Source of the DNA: Gordionus sp. m RMFG-2023
Lineage: Eukaryota > Nematomorpha > Gordioida > Chordodea > Parachordodidae
DNA length: 64,000 nt
Assembly (NCBI RefSeq): GCF_954871325.1
Contig: NC_088775.1
Span: 61,791,561-61,855,560, forward strand
Direction: 5' to 3'
Below, piece after piece: positions 45,774 through 57,044 of this stretch. The position numbers and the translations under genes are program-made. The notes under the pieces were generated by a model. It did no database searches, was not told where the DNA came from, and saw only the letters and a program-made list of their open reading frames with translations. Position 1 is the first letter of the stretch. Each line of letters begins with the position of its first letter.

Positions 45774-46068
45774 TAGTGATCTGCATCGGGCCTAATTTTT
45801 CAAGCCCGCCCAGGCCTGAAATTTTTTTTAAAAAGTTTTGCCGGCCCGGCCCGAATTATTTAAATATACAAAGTCATTTTTATAATTACTCATTTCAATA
45901 CATAAAATCAAATATTTTTATTTTACATAAAAAATTAAATATAAAATTGATACAGACCCGCCCGATTTTTTTTTGAAAATATTAGGCCCGGTCCGAACCC
46001 GACTCTTTTAAATAGAATTTGGCCCAAGCCCGTCCCCATGCCCGTTCGGGCCGGGCCAGAGAACGAAT
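45774..46068. mobile_element. CGGGCC-rich hAT-type MITE
   Basis: It starts TAGTGATCTGCATCGGGCC and ends near GTTCGGGCCGGGCCAGAG. Internal GGCCCGGCCCG and CAGACCCGCCCG blocks are separated by T/A runs. A truncated relative is at 32885-32985. No TSD was identified. Confidence 0.6.
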
Positions 46069-46990
46069 GAATTATTGGAAATGGGGAAGATCGTGATTTA
46101 AATTTAGTCTAGAATTTTAATTTATTTTTTAAAAGCTTTTATCAGAATTGTGAACATTATAACAATTTAATATAATATAGCGATACACTTTATACCAACA
46201 AGATGTTTATTATATGTGAAAATCGCGAAGGGGGTGGGGGTGTTAATGCTTAAAACCTATTCATACTGTGATGAATATTGCTGACTTTTTTTAGATGAAC
46301 CAGAGCTCTATTATGTCAAGAAAAACATTGGTTTTAGTGTAGACCTTTTTTTTTATCGGGATAATTTTTTATCCCAAGAAAATAAATTATGCCTGGAAAT
46401 TTTTTTTTCAATAATTAATATAATTTGAATTTATTTTTTGTTTCTTCGAAACACTCCCTTTTTCCTCTTTTTAATAATATTATTTGTTTTCATGGTACTT
46501 TTAAAATAAATAAGATTTGTATTTTATATTTTTATATCTAGTTATAAAGTAACATATTTTATATTATTAATAAAAAATTCATTCGCGTAGATTTGTTAGT
46601 TATTAAATGTCTTATTTATGTGAATGATTTAATAAGACATAATTTTTGATATTTGAAAATTTTCTAAGCTGAGGTAATTTTAAAATAAATTCACTCTTTA
46701 CATAAAAATTATTTATTAAAATAGAGAAACATAAATTAAAATGTTTTTGATCTATGATTTTAAATTTGTAAAACCTTAGATAAAATCTAACAAAAAGAGG
46801 CCTATAATCTTATCTTATATTAAATAAATTAATACTAAATATCTTCAAAATAATATATAAATTACACAATATTAATTTATATTTTAAATATTTATTGATA
46901 ACTGTATAATGCAAATAACAAGATTTATAATAGAATCAATAAGATAAAAATATGTATATATAATAGATAATGATTTTATATTGAAACATC
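46069..46990. other. AT-rich interior of hAT copy 3
   Basis: No coding feature was recognised. A GGGGGTGGGGGTG stretch near 46211-46222 may be a scrap of a G-run MITE. Confidence 0.45.
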
Positions 46991-49063
46991 CCAATTATTT
47001 AGGCACATACAATGTTTAAATGTTGTTGATGACATCCTGTGTCGCTTTTTGGTCAAAAAATCAACGGCCTTGCTGAATGCTCTTTCGCTTGGAATGCTGG
47101 ACGTTTCTTGAGCAAGGTAATCCTAAGCTATCAGCGATAAGGTTGGGTAAAAATCGCTGTTTTTCGTCCACCAATCAAGTATATTAGTTGACGCTGGTGC
47201 ACCGGTTCTTGGACATATTCATTAATTTCATCTCTAATGAGATCTGGAAATTCACAAGCTTCTCTAAAATTATAAATTAATATAACCAAATATTTATAAT
47301 TACTTTCTCAATTCGTGATGCATACAGACCGAATAAGGCTGTGTTTCCAAATCATCTAGAGAGAAGTCATACACATTTGATTTTTGTGCCCACCCGTAGG
47401 TTTTATATAATAAATTGTTTTCATTATAATCCTACTTTGCTACAAAATGAGGCATATATTTCATCTTAGTTTTCGGATCTAACATGGTAGATACATAATT
47501 GCTGAACGTGCTCAGATAGTTTTTATACGCTTCACATTTTACTTGCCGCATTTCTAATATCATCATCTGGATGATTTTTGGAAGCCTCCCCTAAAATTTT
47601 GTCCATCTTTGCTATAAATAAAACAGCGGTTCTTGTAATGGTATCTGACGATATTTCGAGTGTTATTTTATAAAAAGGCTTTAAAAAATTTTCAACTTCA
47701 GATTTTGCCTCCCTAACGCTTATATCGAAAGGCTCTGTCATACATTTTTTTCCTAGCTCTTTAATTGCACCTAAATTCTATATAAATTAAATATATTATT
47801 AGACAATGCAACGTTATATCTCAAAAAGGTTTAACATAATAGACATTATGAAAAAATATGTTTAACTTACTTTGTTTACTGTTGATATCATTAAATATTT
47901 AGAGTTCCATCTAGTTACTACATCTAAAGGAATCCTCATCCCTCCTGAGAGCTCCAAGTACTTTTGTAAAAGTTTTGGTGAAGAATGTAACTTCTTTACA
48001 AGATTAGTTATTTTATTTAGTTTTATATCTAAGGCTGAAATCCCCTCTTTAACTATCAAATTTATAATATGAGCTAACATCGGTGGCTGTATAAGCTTGC
48101 TTTATATTTTTCATGAAAATGTATAATCATTTTTTCAGCAGCGTTTACTATGTTTGGTGCGTTATCAAGCGTGATAGAGATAATTTTGTCCTTTATCTCA
48201 AATTCATCGAGAGATTCTAACAAATATTGTGATATCTCTTCACCACCATGAGGGTATGGTAGCTGAATTAAATCTAAAAGACAACTTTCCATTTTCCACT
48301 TTTTATCGATATAGTGGCATGTAATTACACAAAAAGACGATGAGTTAATGAAGGTCCACATATCAGTCGTGATAGCCAATTTACTTTTAATATTCTTTAA
48401 ATTTTTTATGAGTTGTAATTTTGAAATTTTATACATTTTTTCAATGTACTTACAGGCTGTCTGTCTTGTCCAGATTTTTTCATTCTTGAATATGAAGGAA
48501 AATATATTTCGGAACTCCTTACTATCCATAACTTTGAAAGGAATGTTGTTTTTTATAATAAATTTCAAAATTAATTTGTTAAGGCATTCGTTTTCCTTAG
48601 GTAATAATCTACGAATGCCAACTAGGTTTTTGGGTATATCTTCGCTCTCTCCATTCCCAATTAAATCTGGATGATTTCTTCTAACGTGATTTTTTAAATT
48701 GGCTATAAAAATTAATATAGCTCATACTTTTATTTGTTATAATACTTGTTGCAGTGTGAACGCTAAAATATCTATTACATATTTTACACATTCGGCGATT
48801 TTTGTTGGGGCTTAATTCAAATATGCTCTTTGTATCAAAAGAAGTACTATCTATCGATGTATTAACTGATGAATCAGATATTACTGATATCTGACTCATA
48901 TTGATGTCTTGATCTTGATCGTCCAGAAGATCTTGGTTGTATGCAAGGTCATTCTAATCACATTTATAATTACAAAAAATTATTACATAATTCTACTTCC
49001 GAGTCAAAGTCCATGTTATTTAGCAGAGGGTTTCTGTTATCTTCATCACTATCTAGGTACGAC
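46990..49063 (-). pseudogene. BED-type hAT transposase gene with short introns
   Basis: ATG at 49063 opens an acidic N-terminus. A 43-bp gap with GT/AG ends leads to 48961. The BED finger follows: MCKICNRYF (Cys pair), then, after a 25-bp GT/AG gap (about 48719-48695), NLKNHVRRNHPD (His pair). Catalytic region: LAITTDMWTFINSSS (first Asp) and ISITLDNAPNIV (second Asp). A one-base break follows near 48080, then LAHIINLIVKEG and DVVTRWNSKYLM. A perfect donor GTAAGT (47873) and acceptor TATATAG (about 47777) bound a larger intron. The C-terminus has MLDPKTKMKYM, then SSIPSERAFSKAVDFLTKKR (dimerisation, about 47090-47045). One or two frame breaks and one stop (near 47440) suggest a recent loss of function. 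Confidence 0.85.
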
Positions 49064-49069
49064 ATTTTA

Positions 49070-49762
49070 GTATGAAAAGATGTGAAATAAAAAAAAAATA
49101 GGAATTTTCAAATATGTTTTCATTTAAAATAATTTTAAATATGATTGTGCAATAAAAAAATTATTAATAAAATATAAGAATAAATAATTAAAAATTATCC
49201 CCCACACTTCAATAATAACCAATCCCTCCCCTTGTTTCTTTCTCCCAAAATAAATCTATCTATTTATAAATAAATGATATGTTCAAACGATTTATATTTT
49301 TTAATAAAAAAAGAATAGTAAATAAATCATATATTAAAATTGCACATATACAGTAATAAATTGTACAAATATAACACTATTTATTATAAATCATTTTAAG
49401 AATTTGAAAATAAAAATATTGACAAAGAAGCTTCTAAATATAAGATATTATTCCTCCTTCCTACCCTATGCCCCCCCCCTCCCCCTGATAATGAATTTTA
49501 TTTGATATATCAAATTTTATCACCGATCTTTGAATTAAAAAAAAATGATAATAAATTTAAATAAAAGTCAATTAATTTCATTTCAAGCTTCTTTTTTTGA
49601 TTTATAAATTAAGCCCCTTTTTTAATATGAAATTTATATGTTTTATGACATATTCAATCAATAAGAATAATTTTTTAATATAAACGCCCCTTTTTTAAGA
49701 AAATGTTTTTCGATGTTTTGATTTCTTGTCCCTCGAGGAAACGCATAATAATAATCAATACA
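49070..49762. other. AT-rich stretch
   Basis: No gene was recognised between the transposase start and the next MITE. A C-rich run lies near 49470-49490. Confidence 0.45.
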
Positions 49763-49770
49763 TTATTTAT

Positions 49771-50101
49771 CAGAAACCTGCAGAGGTATCATATGTACGG
49801 CTTAAAAAAATGTCGGCCTGGTCCGGGTTTTATATTTTCAAGCTCGGCTCGGATTTTTCTGATAAAATATTTTTCGGTCCGGATTTCTATAAAAGATTTT
49901 CGGCCTGGGTGTATAAATTTTTTTTGTTTTGGGTTTTAAAAAAATATTAAAATATACCAATTCGGCATTTTACGGATCTTTATGTGATATATTATTCTAT
50001 TATATCCAATTTTTAAATATATCTATTTATTTTTTATATATAATAATGGCGATTTACAATATTCGTCCAGGCCTGGAACTTTTTTAAAAAAAATGTTTCT
50101 G
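49771..50101. mobile_element. CCTGCAG-type hAT MITE
   Basis: It starts CAGAAACCTGCAGAGGTATC and ends GTTTCTG. The 8-bp duplication TTATTTAT is exact (49763-49770 and 50102-50109). It belongs to the family of the element at 38914, but most CCCGG blocks have decayed to TCGGCCTGG or similar. Confidence 0.85.
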
Positions 50102-50254
50102 TTATTTATAAATAGAATCTAATTTTACTTGTGACTAAATTTATGGTAAATGTATAGCATTTATTTGAATATTCATAAGAATAATTTAGCATACTTTTGG
50201 TGGGTCTTAACATTCAAAATATTCATATTTATCATGCCATTTTTGATCATAGAC

Positions 50255-50660
50255 ACCATGAGCTTAGCCAGGAATTTGCTTGGGAGTGGTGTGGGGGGTG
50301 GGGTAATTTTTATAAAAATAATTCAAAAATTTTTCCTTAAATAAATATTGAACATCTAAAATTTTGCAAATTTATTTATTAGGATTAATGACTAGAAAAA
50401 TAACAATTACTAATATATTAATAATCTGTAAATAAATATCAAATATACTTTTAAATAAAATAAATATAATTTTATCCACCGAAATTCTTTTATAATGACT
50501 AGATGTATATAAATAGCATATAATCACGAGGCTTGGATATTCGGCTAAAAATTTGGTTTCGCCGTTTTTGAAATCGGTTGAAATAGCCACTATAATATAA
50601 ATACGTCCTGAAAAAATTTTATACAAAATAATAAATTTTTGAACCTTTAACATGTATATA
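50255..50660 (-). mobile_element. Remnant of a GTAGCCAGG-type hAT element
   Basis: CTTAGCCAGGAATTTGC followed by a G-rich run (50270-50305) matches the ends of the 36634 family. Downstream, minus-strand coding is open for 93 codons (50653-50372) but has no recognised motif. The right end is not seen. Confidence 0.4.
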
Positions 50661-50866
50661 AATCCATTTCATTTAATTCTGCTATTAAATCTTTGAATAT
50701 ACTGGTAAATGAACACAATTCGTTATGTAATTTAACGCTCAATTTATTTGTGAATTGTGCCAGTTTTTCCAAGGCATTTTCAGAAACCTTTACTATTTAT
50801 TTCATCAAAATGCCTCATTTAAATTTTTTAACAGGTTCACTCGCACTTTTTAAAATCAATTGTCAT

Positions 50867-51115
50867 CTTTCTACGGTACATATTTACTGAAATTTTAATT
50901 TAACATGTTTACAATATCTATTTTTACCCATTTGCTTTAAAAAAATTCAAAAATAATTTTGACAATTGTCATTTTTTTATGATACACCTTCACTGAAATT
51001 TTAATTTAACATATTTTTACCCATTTGCCAAAATTCAAAAATAACGATTATGACAATAGTCACTTTTTTATGGTACATAATCACTTAAAAATATAACGAT
51101 GACAAATGTCAGTGC
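50867..51115 (-). repeat. Patch of the 118-bp satellite
   Basis: Two to three diverged units in the orientation of the right arm of hAT copy 2 (ACGGTACATATTTACTGAAA, TTTTGACAATTGTCATTT, TTATGACAATAGTCAC). They are more diverged than those in 29700-34990. Confidence 0.85.
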
Positions 51116-51214
51116 ATTAATAAAAGTAAGTCAGAGCATTATAATTAAAAGAGGCTATATATAACTTACCCTCCCATAATTTTAATATCTACTAAATGTT
51201 ATTATTATATATAT

Positions 51215-52143
51215 TGGACAACCCTAGAAGTCTTGGTCGAAAAAAATGATCAGGATAATGGGTGAGGTGAAAAAAAGAAACCTAAACCTTAGATCATCCA
51301 TTAAAAAACGACCCATATTTTGGATCTGATCCAATAAAACGACCACAACTTTGGGTTGAAGTCGTAAAAAATGACCCGTTTGAGTCTGAGTCGAAGAAAC
51401 GACACAACTATTCGTTTTCTAGTTGACTTAAGTATATAACTCGTATAACGACTCAAGTTGGAAGTCTAAAGTTAAAGAAAAATGTTTTATAAATTAATAA
51501 TAACTAATTTAAAATCTCCGTCCTTAAGTCCACTCAAGTTCATAGAACTATTCGTCCTCTAATCGACTCAACAATATAATTTGTATTCACGACTCAAATT
51601 GGATGTCTAAAGTAAAAAAATGTAAATAACAGAACAAATATCTTAAATAATAATAACTAATATGAAATATTAGCACTCTAGTTGACTCAAATTGACGACG
51701 CAAGTTCATTGAACTATTCGTCTTCAACAATATAATTTGTATTCACGATTCAAATTGGATGTCTAAAGTAAAAAAATGTAAATGACAGAACAAATATCTT
51801 AGATAATAATAACTAATTTGAAATATTAGCACTCTAGTCGATTCAAATTGACGACTCAAGTTCATAGAATTATTTGTCCTCTAGTCGACTCAACTATATA
51901 ATTTGTATTCACGACTCATGAAAGTCTAGAGTAAAAAAATGTAAAATACAAAAAATATCTTAATTAATAATAATAAATAATATTCGTCCTCTAATCGACT
52001 CAAGTTCATAACTCGAGTCGACTTGAGTTCATAACTCGAGTCGACTTGAGTTCATAACTCGAGTTTGAGTTAGTCGACATATTCGACTAACGACTCGAGA
52101 CTCTGAGTCAGAGTCGGATGAACTCGACTTTTTAACAACACTA
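51215..52143. repeat. Right arm repeats of hAT copy 3
   Basis: Longer units contain ATTCACGACTCAAATTGGAT, GTCTAAAGTAAAAAAATG, TAATAATAACTAATTTGAAA and CAAGTTCATAGAACTATTCG TCCTCTA. The last motif is the inverse of the left-arm unit. The outermost part is CTCGAGTCGACTTGAGTTCA repeated three times. Confidence 0.85.
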
Positions 52144-52680
52144 ATGGCATTAAATAATATTTTTTCAAGATTTGGGTATCCAGTAGAATTGGTATCAGAT
52201 AATGGACCAGCTTTTAGGTCTGTTGAGTTTAATAACTTTTTAAAAGAAAAGGGAATTGTACATATATATACTCCTGCATACCATCCTGCGTCAAATGGTA
52301 TGGCTGAAAGAGCTGTGCGATCAGCAAAAAATATGATATATAAATTAGGAGGCTGAGATGACATTTTGGAAGATGTGTTGTTAAATTATCGCAACACGAA
52401 ACATGCGGTTACTAAGTCATCACCTGCTTTTAGAATATTCGGAAGGGAGTTAAGATGTAAATGGAGTTTTTTAAAAGACAATGACTATGATAATAGACCC
52501 AATGTAAAAAGAATAAATTTCAGAGAATTAACATTAGGCAACACTGTCTTTATTAAAGTGGGCTCCAATCAAGAATGGCGTGTGGGGATTGTCGTTGGGA
52601 GAATTAGTAATGTCATTTGGGAAATTCAGGTAGATGATAAGTTTTTCTTTGTTCATATTGATCACATTAGAAATTATTAA
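52144..52680 (+). pseudogene. Gypsy integrase, C-terminal half
   Basis: It resumes at the second copy of the 8-bp duplication. LVSDNGPAFRS carries the second catalytic Asp and YTPAYHPASNGMAERAVRS the catalytic Glu of the D,D-35-E triad. A stop near 52354 interrupts. The frame then continues to 52680 with the SH3-like C-terminal region (VFIKVGSNQEWRVGIVVGRI, HIDHIRNY). Confidence 0.9.
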
Positions 52681-53116
52681 TAGGAATATATTGCATTAGA
52701 TTTTTACTTTTATATTGTTGGTTACAAATATTAAAGCATCATACATATTCTATCTTTCCTAGTTGTGATAATTTTGATTAATAAGTTACATTGTTAATAT
52801 TGAAAATAATTCCCCCTTCCCAATTGTAATTGTTTATTATATTACAAAATTCCCTATTCCCAATTGTAGTTCCTACTATCCCCATATATATATTATTTGT
52901 TATATAATTCCTTATTAATCTTAATGTAAGTATTGGGTATTATTTTAATAATGATATCATTATTGTAACATTAAGTATTAACCTTATTACGCATTTAACA
53001 TTATAAGAGTTACCTCCCGCATGTCAAGCAAGTTCTTTCCTTCCTCATTTTTTGTACCATGTTGTGTTTTCAAGATTTAAAATTTTTATATATAAATTTT
53101 TTTTTGAGGTGGTGCA

Positions 53117-53412
53117 CGTTGCATGTGCGCCATTGTATATTTAAATACTTAAATAATTCATTTGTATATTTAAAGTTCGGTGAAATTTATTTGTATATCT
53201 CAAGGCAATTAAATATATATATTAATATATATTTTCATTTTAAAAACCACTTAGTTTTCTTTTTTAATATATAAAAATATATTCTAAATTACCATAATAA
53301 TAATATATCCAATTTTAATCTTCAAGACTATAATTTCATCTTTTGAATTCCTCCGTAACTTATTCAATACAATCACACACTTTATTCTATTCCTTTCTTA
53401 TATTATTCATTA
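53117..53412 (+). repeat. 3' LTR of the gypsy element
   Basis: It is nearly identical to the 5' LTR (a handful of substitutions and small indels). The first base is C instead of T. GAGGTGGTG just before it may be part of the polypurine tract. Confidence 0.92.
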
Positions 53413-53417
53413 GATAT

Positions 53418-54705
53418 ATATAAAATAACTCAAAAAAAATACTTTATTGAAATTTTTTCTCTAATTTTTACATAAAAAAAATAATCCAAATAGCAATACA
53501 TCTTGTAAAAAATACATCAAAAGTTATCATGTGATACGTGATATATAGCGCTTCTGCCCTCTAGCGTTGAAGATTCAATATAGCTACGCAAGGTTTTCCT
53601 CATTTCCATCTATTTGGAATAATTTAATTTGGGTATAAAAGTAAAATTATGAGAAGCCCTCTACACGTTTGTGGGCAAGCCGCACGTACTTGTAGGCACA
53701 GCATTCTGAAAATTATTGCTTAAACCTCTATAGGCTTATTAAAAAGGAGTTGGGCAAAAAAAGAGCCTATACCCGAGATCTAAAGTATAATTTAATTACT
53801 TTAAAGGTGGGTGATGGTTGATTTTAAGAGAAACCTATTTAAGAAATAGCACCGATAAAAGCCGTTTAAATGGATTAGCTCTATTATTTATATGGAGATT
53901 ATTCTAGATAAAAATTTATCCTAAATATTTAGCCAAATCTCATAGAAAAGTAGATCTCTCTTTATAAATTCAAATCATAAAATTGCAATATGATTATAAT
54001 ATGTCCTTAGTCATAAAATTTTTATATGAAAAACTTAATTATAATAAATTCTTAGTCATAATATTCATGTTTATTATATTATAATATTTTTAATAAAAGT
54101 ATTGCATTTACAATAAGAGTTATTTATATTTTGATAATATAATCATTTATATAAATTATAATTGTTAAATTATATTTTTTAGATACCATTATGTGAAACA
54201 AGAATTATTTATTTTTTTTAAATACAGTTAGTTATTTACAATAAATTTTTAATATAATTATCTGTATAAAATTTATATATTTTGAAATTTATTTTTGTAT
54301 ATTATCATTAAAATAAATACATAGTTAAATAAAGGGATGTTATTTATATTAATTAATGTATTTTAAAAATAAATAAAATCTATAATGATGTATTGTTATA
54401 TTAAAAATTTAATTAAAATAATTATTTTTAAAATAGAATAAGATATATTGAGTGATCATAAAAAATGGGAGGTTTGGTGGGCGAATTTTTTCTTTCTATA
54501 CCGAATGGATTGAATTAATTTACAATTGAACAATAAACATTGATAAAATTTTCAGAATAATGCTTTCAGTCGCCTATCAATCATAACTTTGGCCAAATGG
54601 CTACAAGCATAAAATTTGGTAAATTTTAGAATTAGCATTTCCAATTGTTAAGCCAACTTTAACAAAGAGGATATAAAGATAACTACTGATAAATTAATAT
54701 TATAT
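53418..54705. other. AT-rich spacer
   Basis: No coding or element termini. TTCTGCCCTCTAGCGTTGA near 53556 and the GC-richer patch 53660-53710 are unassigned. Confidence 0.5.
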
Positions 54706-54839
54706 AATATGTTTTAGGAACCCAGGCGAAGGCCAGAAGAAAGGTAGTTTGGGTGCGAAGCCAACCAAATTTTTTTTAAAAACCAGCCTATGGATAAATC
54801 CTTGCTACCCCATGACCCCCCTGAGATTGTAAAGACTAG

Positions 54840-55095
54840 TAACACCCTTGCCCAAAACGATGGCTTGCTCCGTGATGCGGCTCCGGCCATCCCTCGTGAA
54901 ACCTTATGTCAAGTTGTGTCTGAAAAAATAAATATACTTCTAAACCGAGAATTGTCCTATGGATCGGCTCCGGCCATTAATTGCGAAACTCTCGTCTAAG
55001 TTATGTCTAAAAAGAAATATAACCCCAAGTCCACGGATTTCTCCGAGGTGCGACTCAGGCCGTTTCTTGTGAAACCTCCTTTATAGTTATGTATA
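54840..55095 (+). repeat. Degenerate tandem repeat, three units
   Basis: Three units of roughly 70-90 bp contain GGCTCCGGCCATCCCTCGTG, GATCGGCTCCGGCCATTAAT or GCGACTCAGGCCGTTTCTTG, followed by GAAACCT or GAAACTC and an AAGTTATGTCT-like word. The open frame 54790-54999 crosses the first two and is probably incidental. Confidence 0.7.
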
Positions 55096-56000
55096 ATAAA
55101 AATAAAAATGGATTGGCTATTCTTTGCTATTTTTTGAAAACTCATGTTTTAATAATGATTATAACAAATATTTTGCATTCTATTTTATATAATAAACAAA
55201 AAGCTTCATACGGATAGATAATTGTTTTAATATACTGATAACTATTTATGTAATGGTTAAATGTCAGCTAATTCGGCTCAATCTAAAGATGCGTGCCGGA
55301 GAAAATCCGCTATCATTGAAGCGTTTTAATTTATATTTTACTTTCAATTGTAAAATGCTATACTTTTAAGGATAACCCCGAGGTCGCCAAAGTGATAGTT
55401 TTCGTCCAAAACCTTGATTTAGCTGCCTAATTAGCATAAACGGGTGAAAATATAATGACCCAACTATAACTAAGTGAACTAGAACAAAAATGGAACTAGT
55501 TGGAACCAAATCTTGTGCAATAGAAAAAGACTTAGAAGACTGTTGCGGGGGATAACTTAAAACATGCAACCTCAAGCAGAGATGATATATAAAACTTAAA
55601 ATGATGAAAAATCATTATTGATAAGAAATAATTAAAATTCTTTCTTCTTTGATATAAATAGTGTTAATTTTTTTTTTATTAAACTACACTATAATTTGGT
55701 GCTAATAAAATTATATACAACATGTTGTTATAAGCGAGTATTTAAACAAATTATCTCCGACATGACAATATAATATATTGATATTAGATCTCATATCTGT
55801 TATACAAAACCAGATCGGCAATTTGAGGTGGCATAAGTCGTAAGAAAACGAGTACCTTCACGTAGGTTATATAAGCCCATTGATTAAATATTTCTCTTCT
55901 GTTAAAAAAAACGATTTAAAAAAAAATAATAGAATTGTATTTGTTAAAAAAACGGTAATTAAAATATAATAAATACTCTTAATCTAAACATTTTTTCTTG
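55096..56000. other. AT-rich spacer
   Basis: A minus-strand open frame at 55575-55366 (ending RQLNQGFGRKLSLWRPRGYP) is GC-richer than its context and may be part of an unclassified repeat. Nothing else was recognised. Confidence 0.4.
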
Positions 56001-56008
56001 TGTATAAT

Positions 56009-56591
56009 CAGCGTCTACATGACAGGATTTTCACTGGATGCAAACCCCCTTCAAAAACCTTTGCCTACCCCCCTAAAAAATTCCCGCCCCCTTCGGCGGC
56101 GATGTCTTTTTATCATTATTTCCACCTATTTATTTATTGATACTCTTTTCAAATAATTTATAAAGGATAACTTAAATTAATCTATCTCTACTACCAACTA
56201 TCGATATTTTGTGAATACAAAGAATTTATTTTTTAGATAATAAATTTAATTAAAACCTCCATTATTTACAATGAATTAATTATTATGGCATTATGAGCTT
56301 GCTGAAATATCTAAACCTTTTAAATTATATTTGAAAGGATAGTTTATTTGGAAAACAATGTGTATGATTGTTTGCAATATATAGATTTGGTCGATGAATT
56401 GTATTATAATAATACTATAATAAAAGTATTAATTTTTACAGATAAACTTTGTCTTATTTCATCTCAAAATTTAATAGATAACCCCCCCCCCCCCCAAATG
56501 TATCCTACCCCCATTAAAGCAGCTTAACCCCTACCCCCTCAAAAAAATAGGATGCAAACTGTTCCTACCCCTCCCGCTCATGTAGACGCTG
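56009..56591. mobile_element. hAT MITE, family B, copy 2
   Basis: The ends are CAGCGTCTACATGACAGG (56009) and CTCATGTAGACGCTG (to 56591). The 8-bp duplication TGTATAAT is exact (56001-56008 and 56592-56599). It matches the element at 27988-28555 in inverted orientation over its whole length. C runs lie inside both ends. No coding capacity. Confidence 0.95.
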
Positions 56592-56599
56592 TGTATAAT

Positions 56600-57036
56600 A
56601 AAGATATGTTTTCTATCATATTTTCTCATTTTTTCACTCTTCATTTTACCATCTATATTTAATACAGTATATTAGTTAAGTTTGCTAAATACTAAGATTG
56701 ATTCATTATGATAAATATAAAAATTACTTTAAATAATATTCGAACAATGAATGGCGTAAAAAGTAACAAATACATCGGGTGTAACGGGTTAAGATATTAT
56801 TGGATGAATTCGAATCTTTCGTTAAATCATAACTTAAACTACCTTTGATGGCTCTGGAGTAAAATTATAAAAATTTATATAGTTCTATTATAATAAGTAT
56901 AAAATAGTGAACAAACGCGTTGTTTTATAATAAATCATGGGCCTAAATGAGGATAGGATATGAGAGGGATTTTAAAATAGGGTGGCAAAGATGCACACTG
57001 TTACTTTAAATTTTTACTGATACCCAAAAATGATAA
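56600..57036. other. AT-rich spacer
   Basis: No feature recognised. Confidence 0.5.
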
Positions 57037-57044
57037 TCAACCTT

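Larger units (their letters stand above)
45127..52143 (-). mobile_element. hAT element, TAGTGTTGTT family, copy 3, with repeat arms and transposase gene
   Basis: The ends are TAGTGTTGTTGATCGACTAA (45127) and TTAACAACACTA (to 52143). The duplication is ATGGAATT (45119-45126) and ATGGCATT (52144-52151), one mismatch. The left arm is a 38-39-bp array (45240-45690). The right arm (51215-52143) holds the inverted motif in longer units. A BED-finger hAT transposase gene (minus, 49063-47000) lies inside, so this may be the autonomous form. Other insertions are at 45774-46068, 49771-50101 and about 50255-50660. A patch of the 118-bp satellite (50867-51115) links it to copy 2. Confidence 0.88.
41792..53412 (+). 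mobile_element. Ty3/gypsy LTR retrotransposon (Mag-like), split by a hAT element
   Basis: LTRs at 41792-42089 and 53117-53412 are flanked by an exact 5-bp duplication GATAT (41787-41791 and 53413-53417). Between them lie gag, protease, reverse transcriptase, RNase H and integrase in gypsy order. A 7.0-kb hAT element (45127-52143) interrupts the integrase core; without it the element is about 4.6 kb. RT and RNase H motifs resemble the Mag lineage (K02A2.6-like). No envelope ORF was seen. Several stops and frame changes outside the RT make it inactive. Confidence 0.93.

Noticed and set aside
52029-52364. Minus-strand 111-codon open frame
   Set aside because: It is antisense to the integrase coding and crosses the hAT terminus.
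54790-54999. Small protein-coding gene
   Set aside because: The frame simply runs through a degenerate tandem repeat and has no conserved motif; kept only as repeat.
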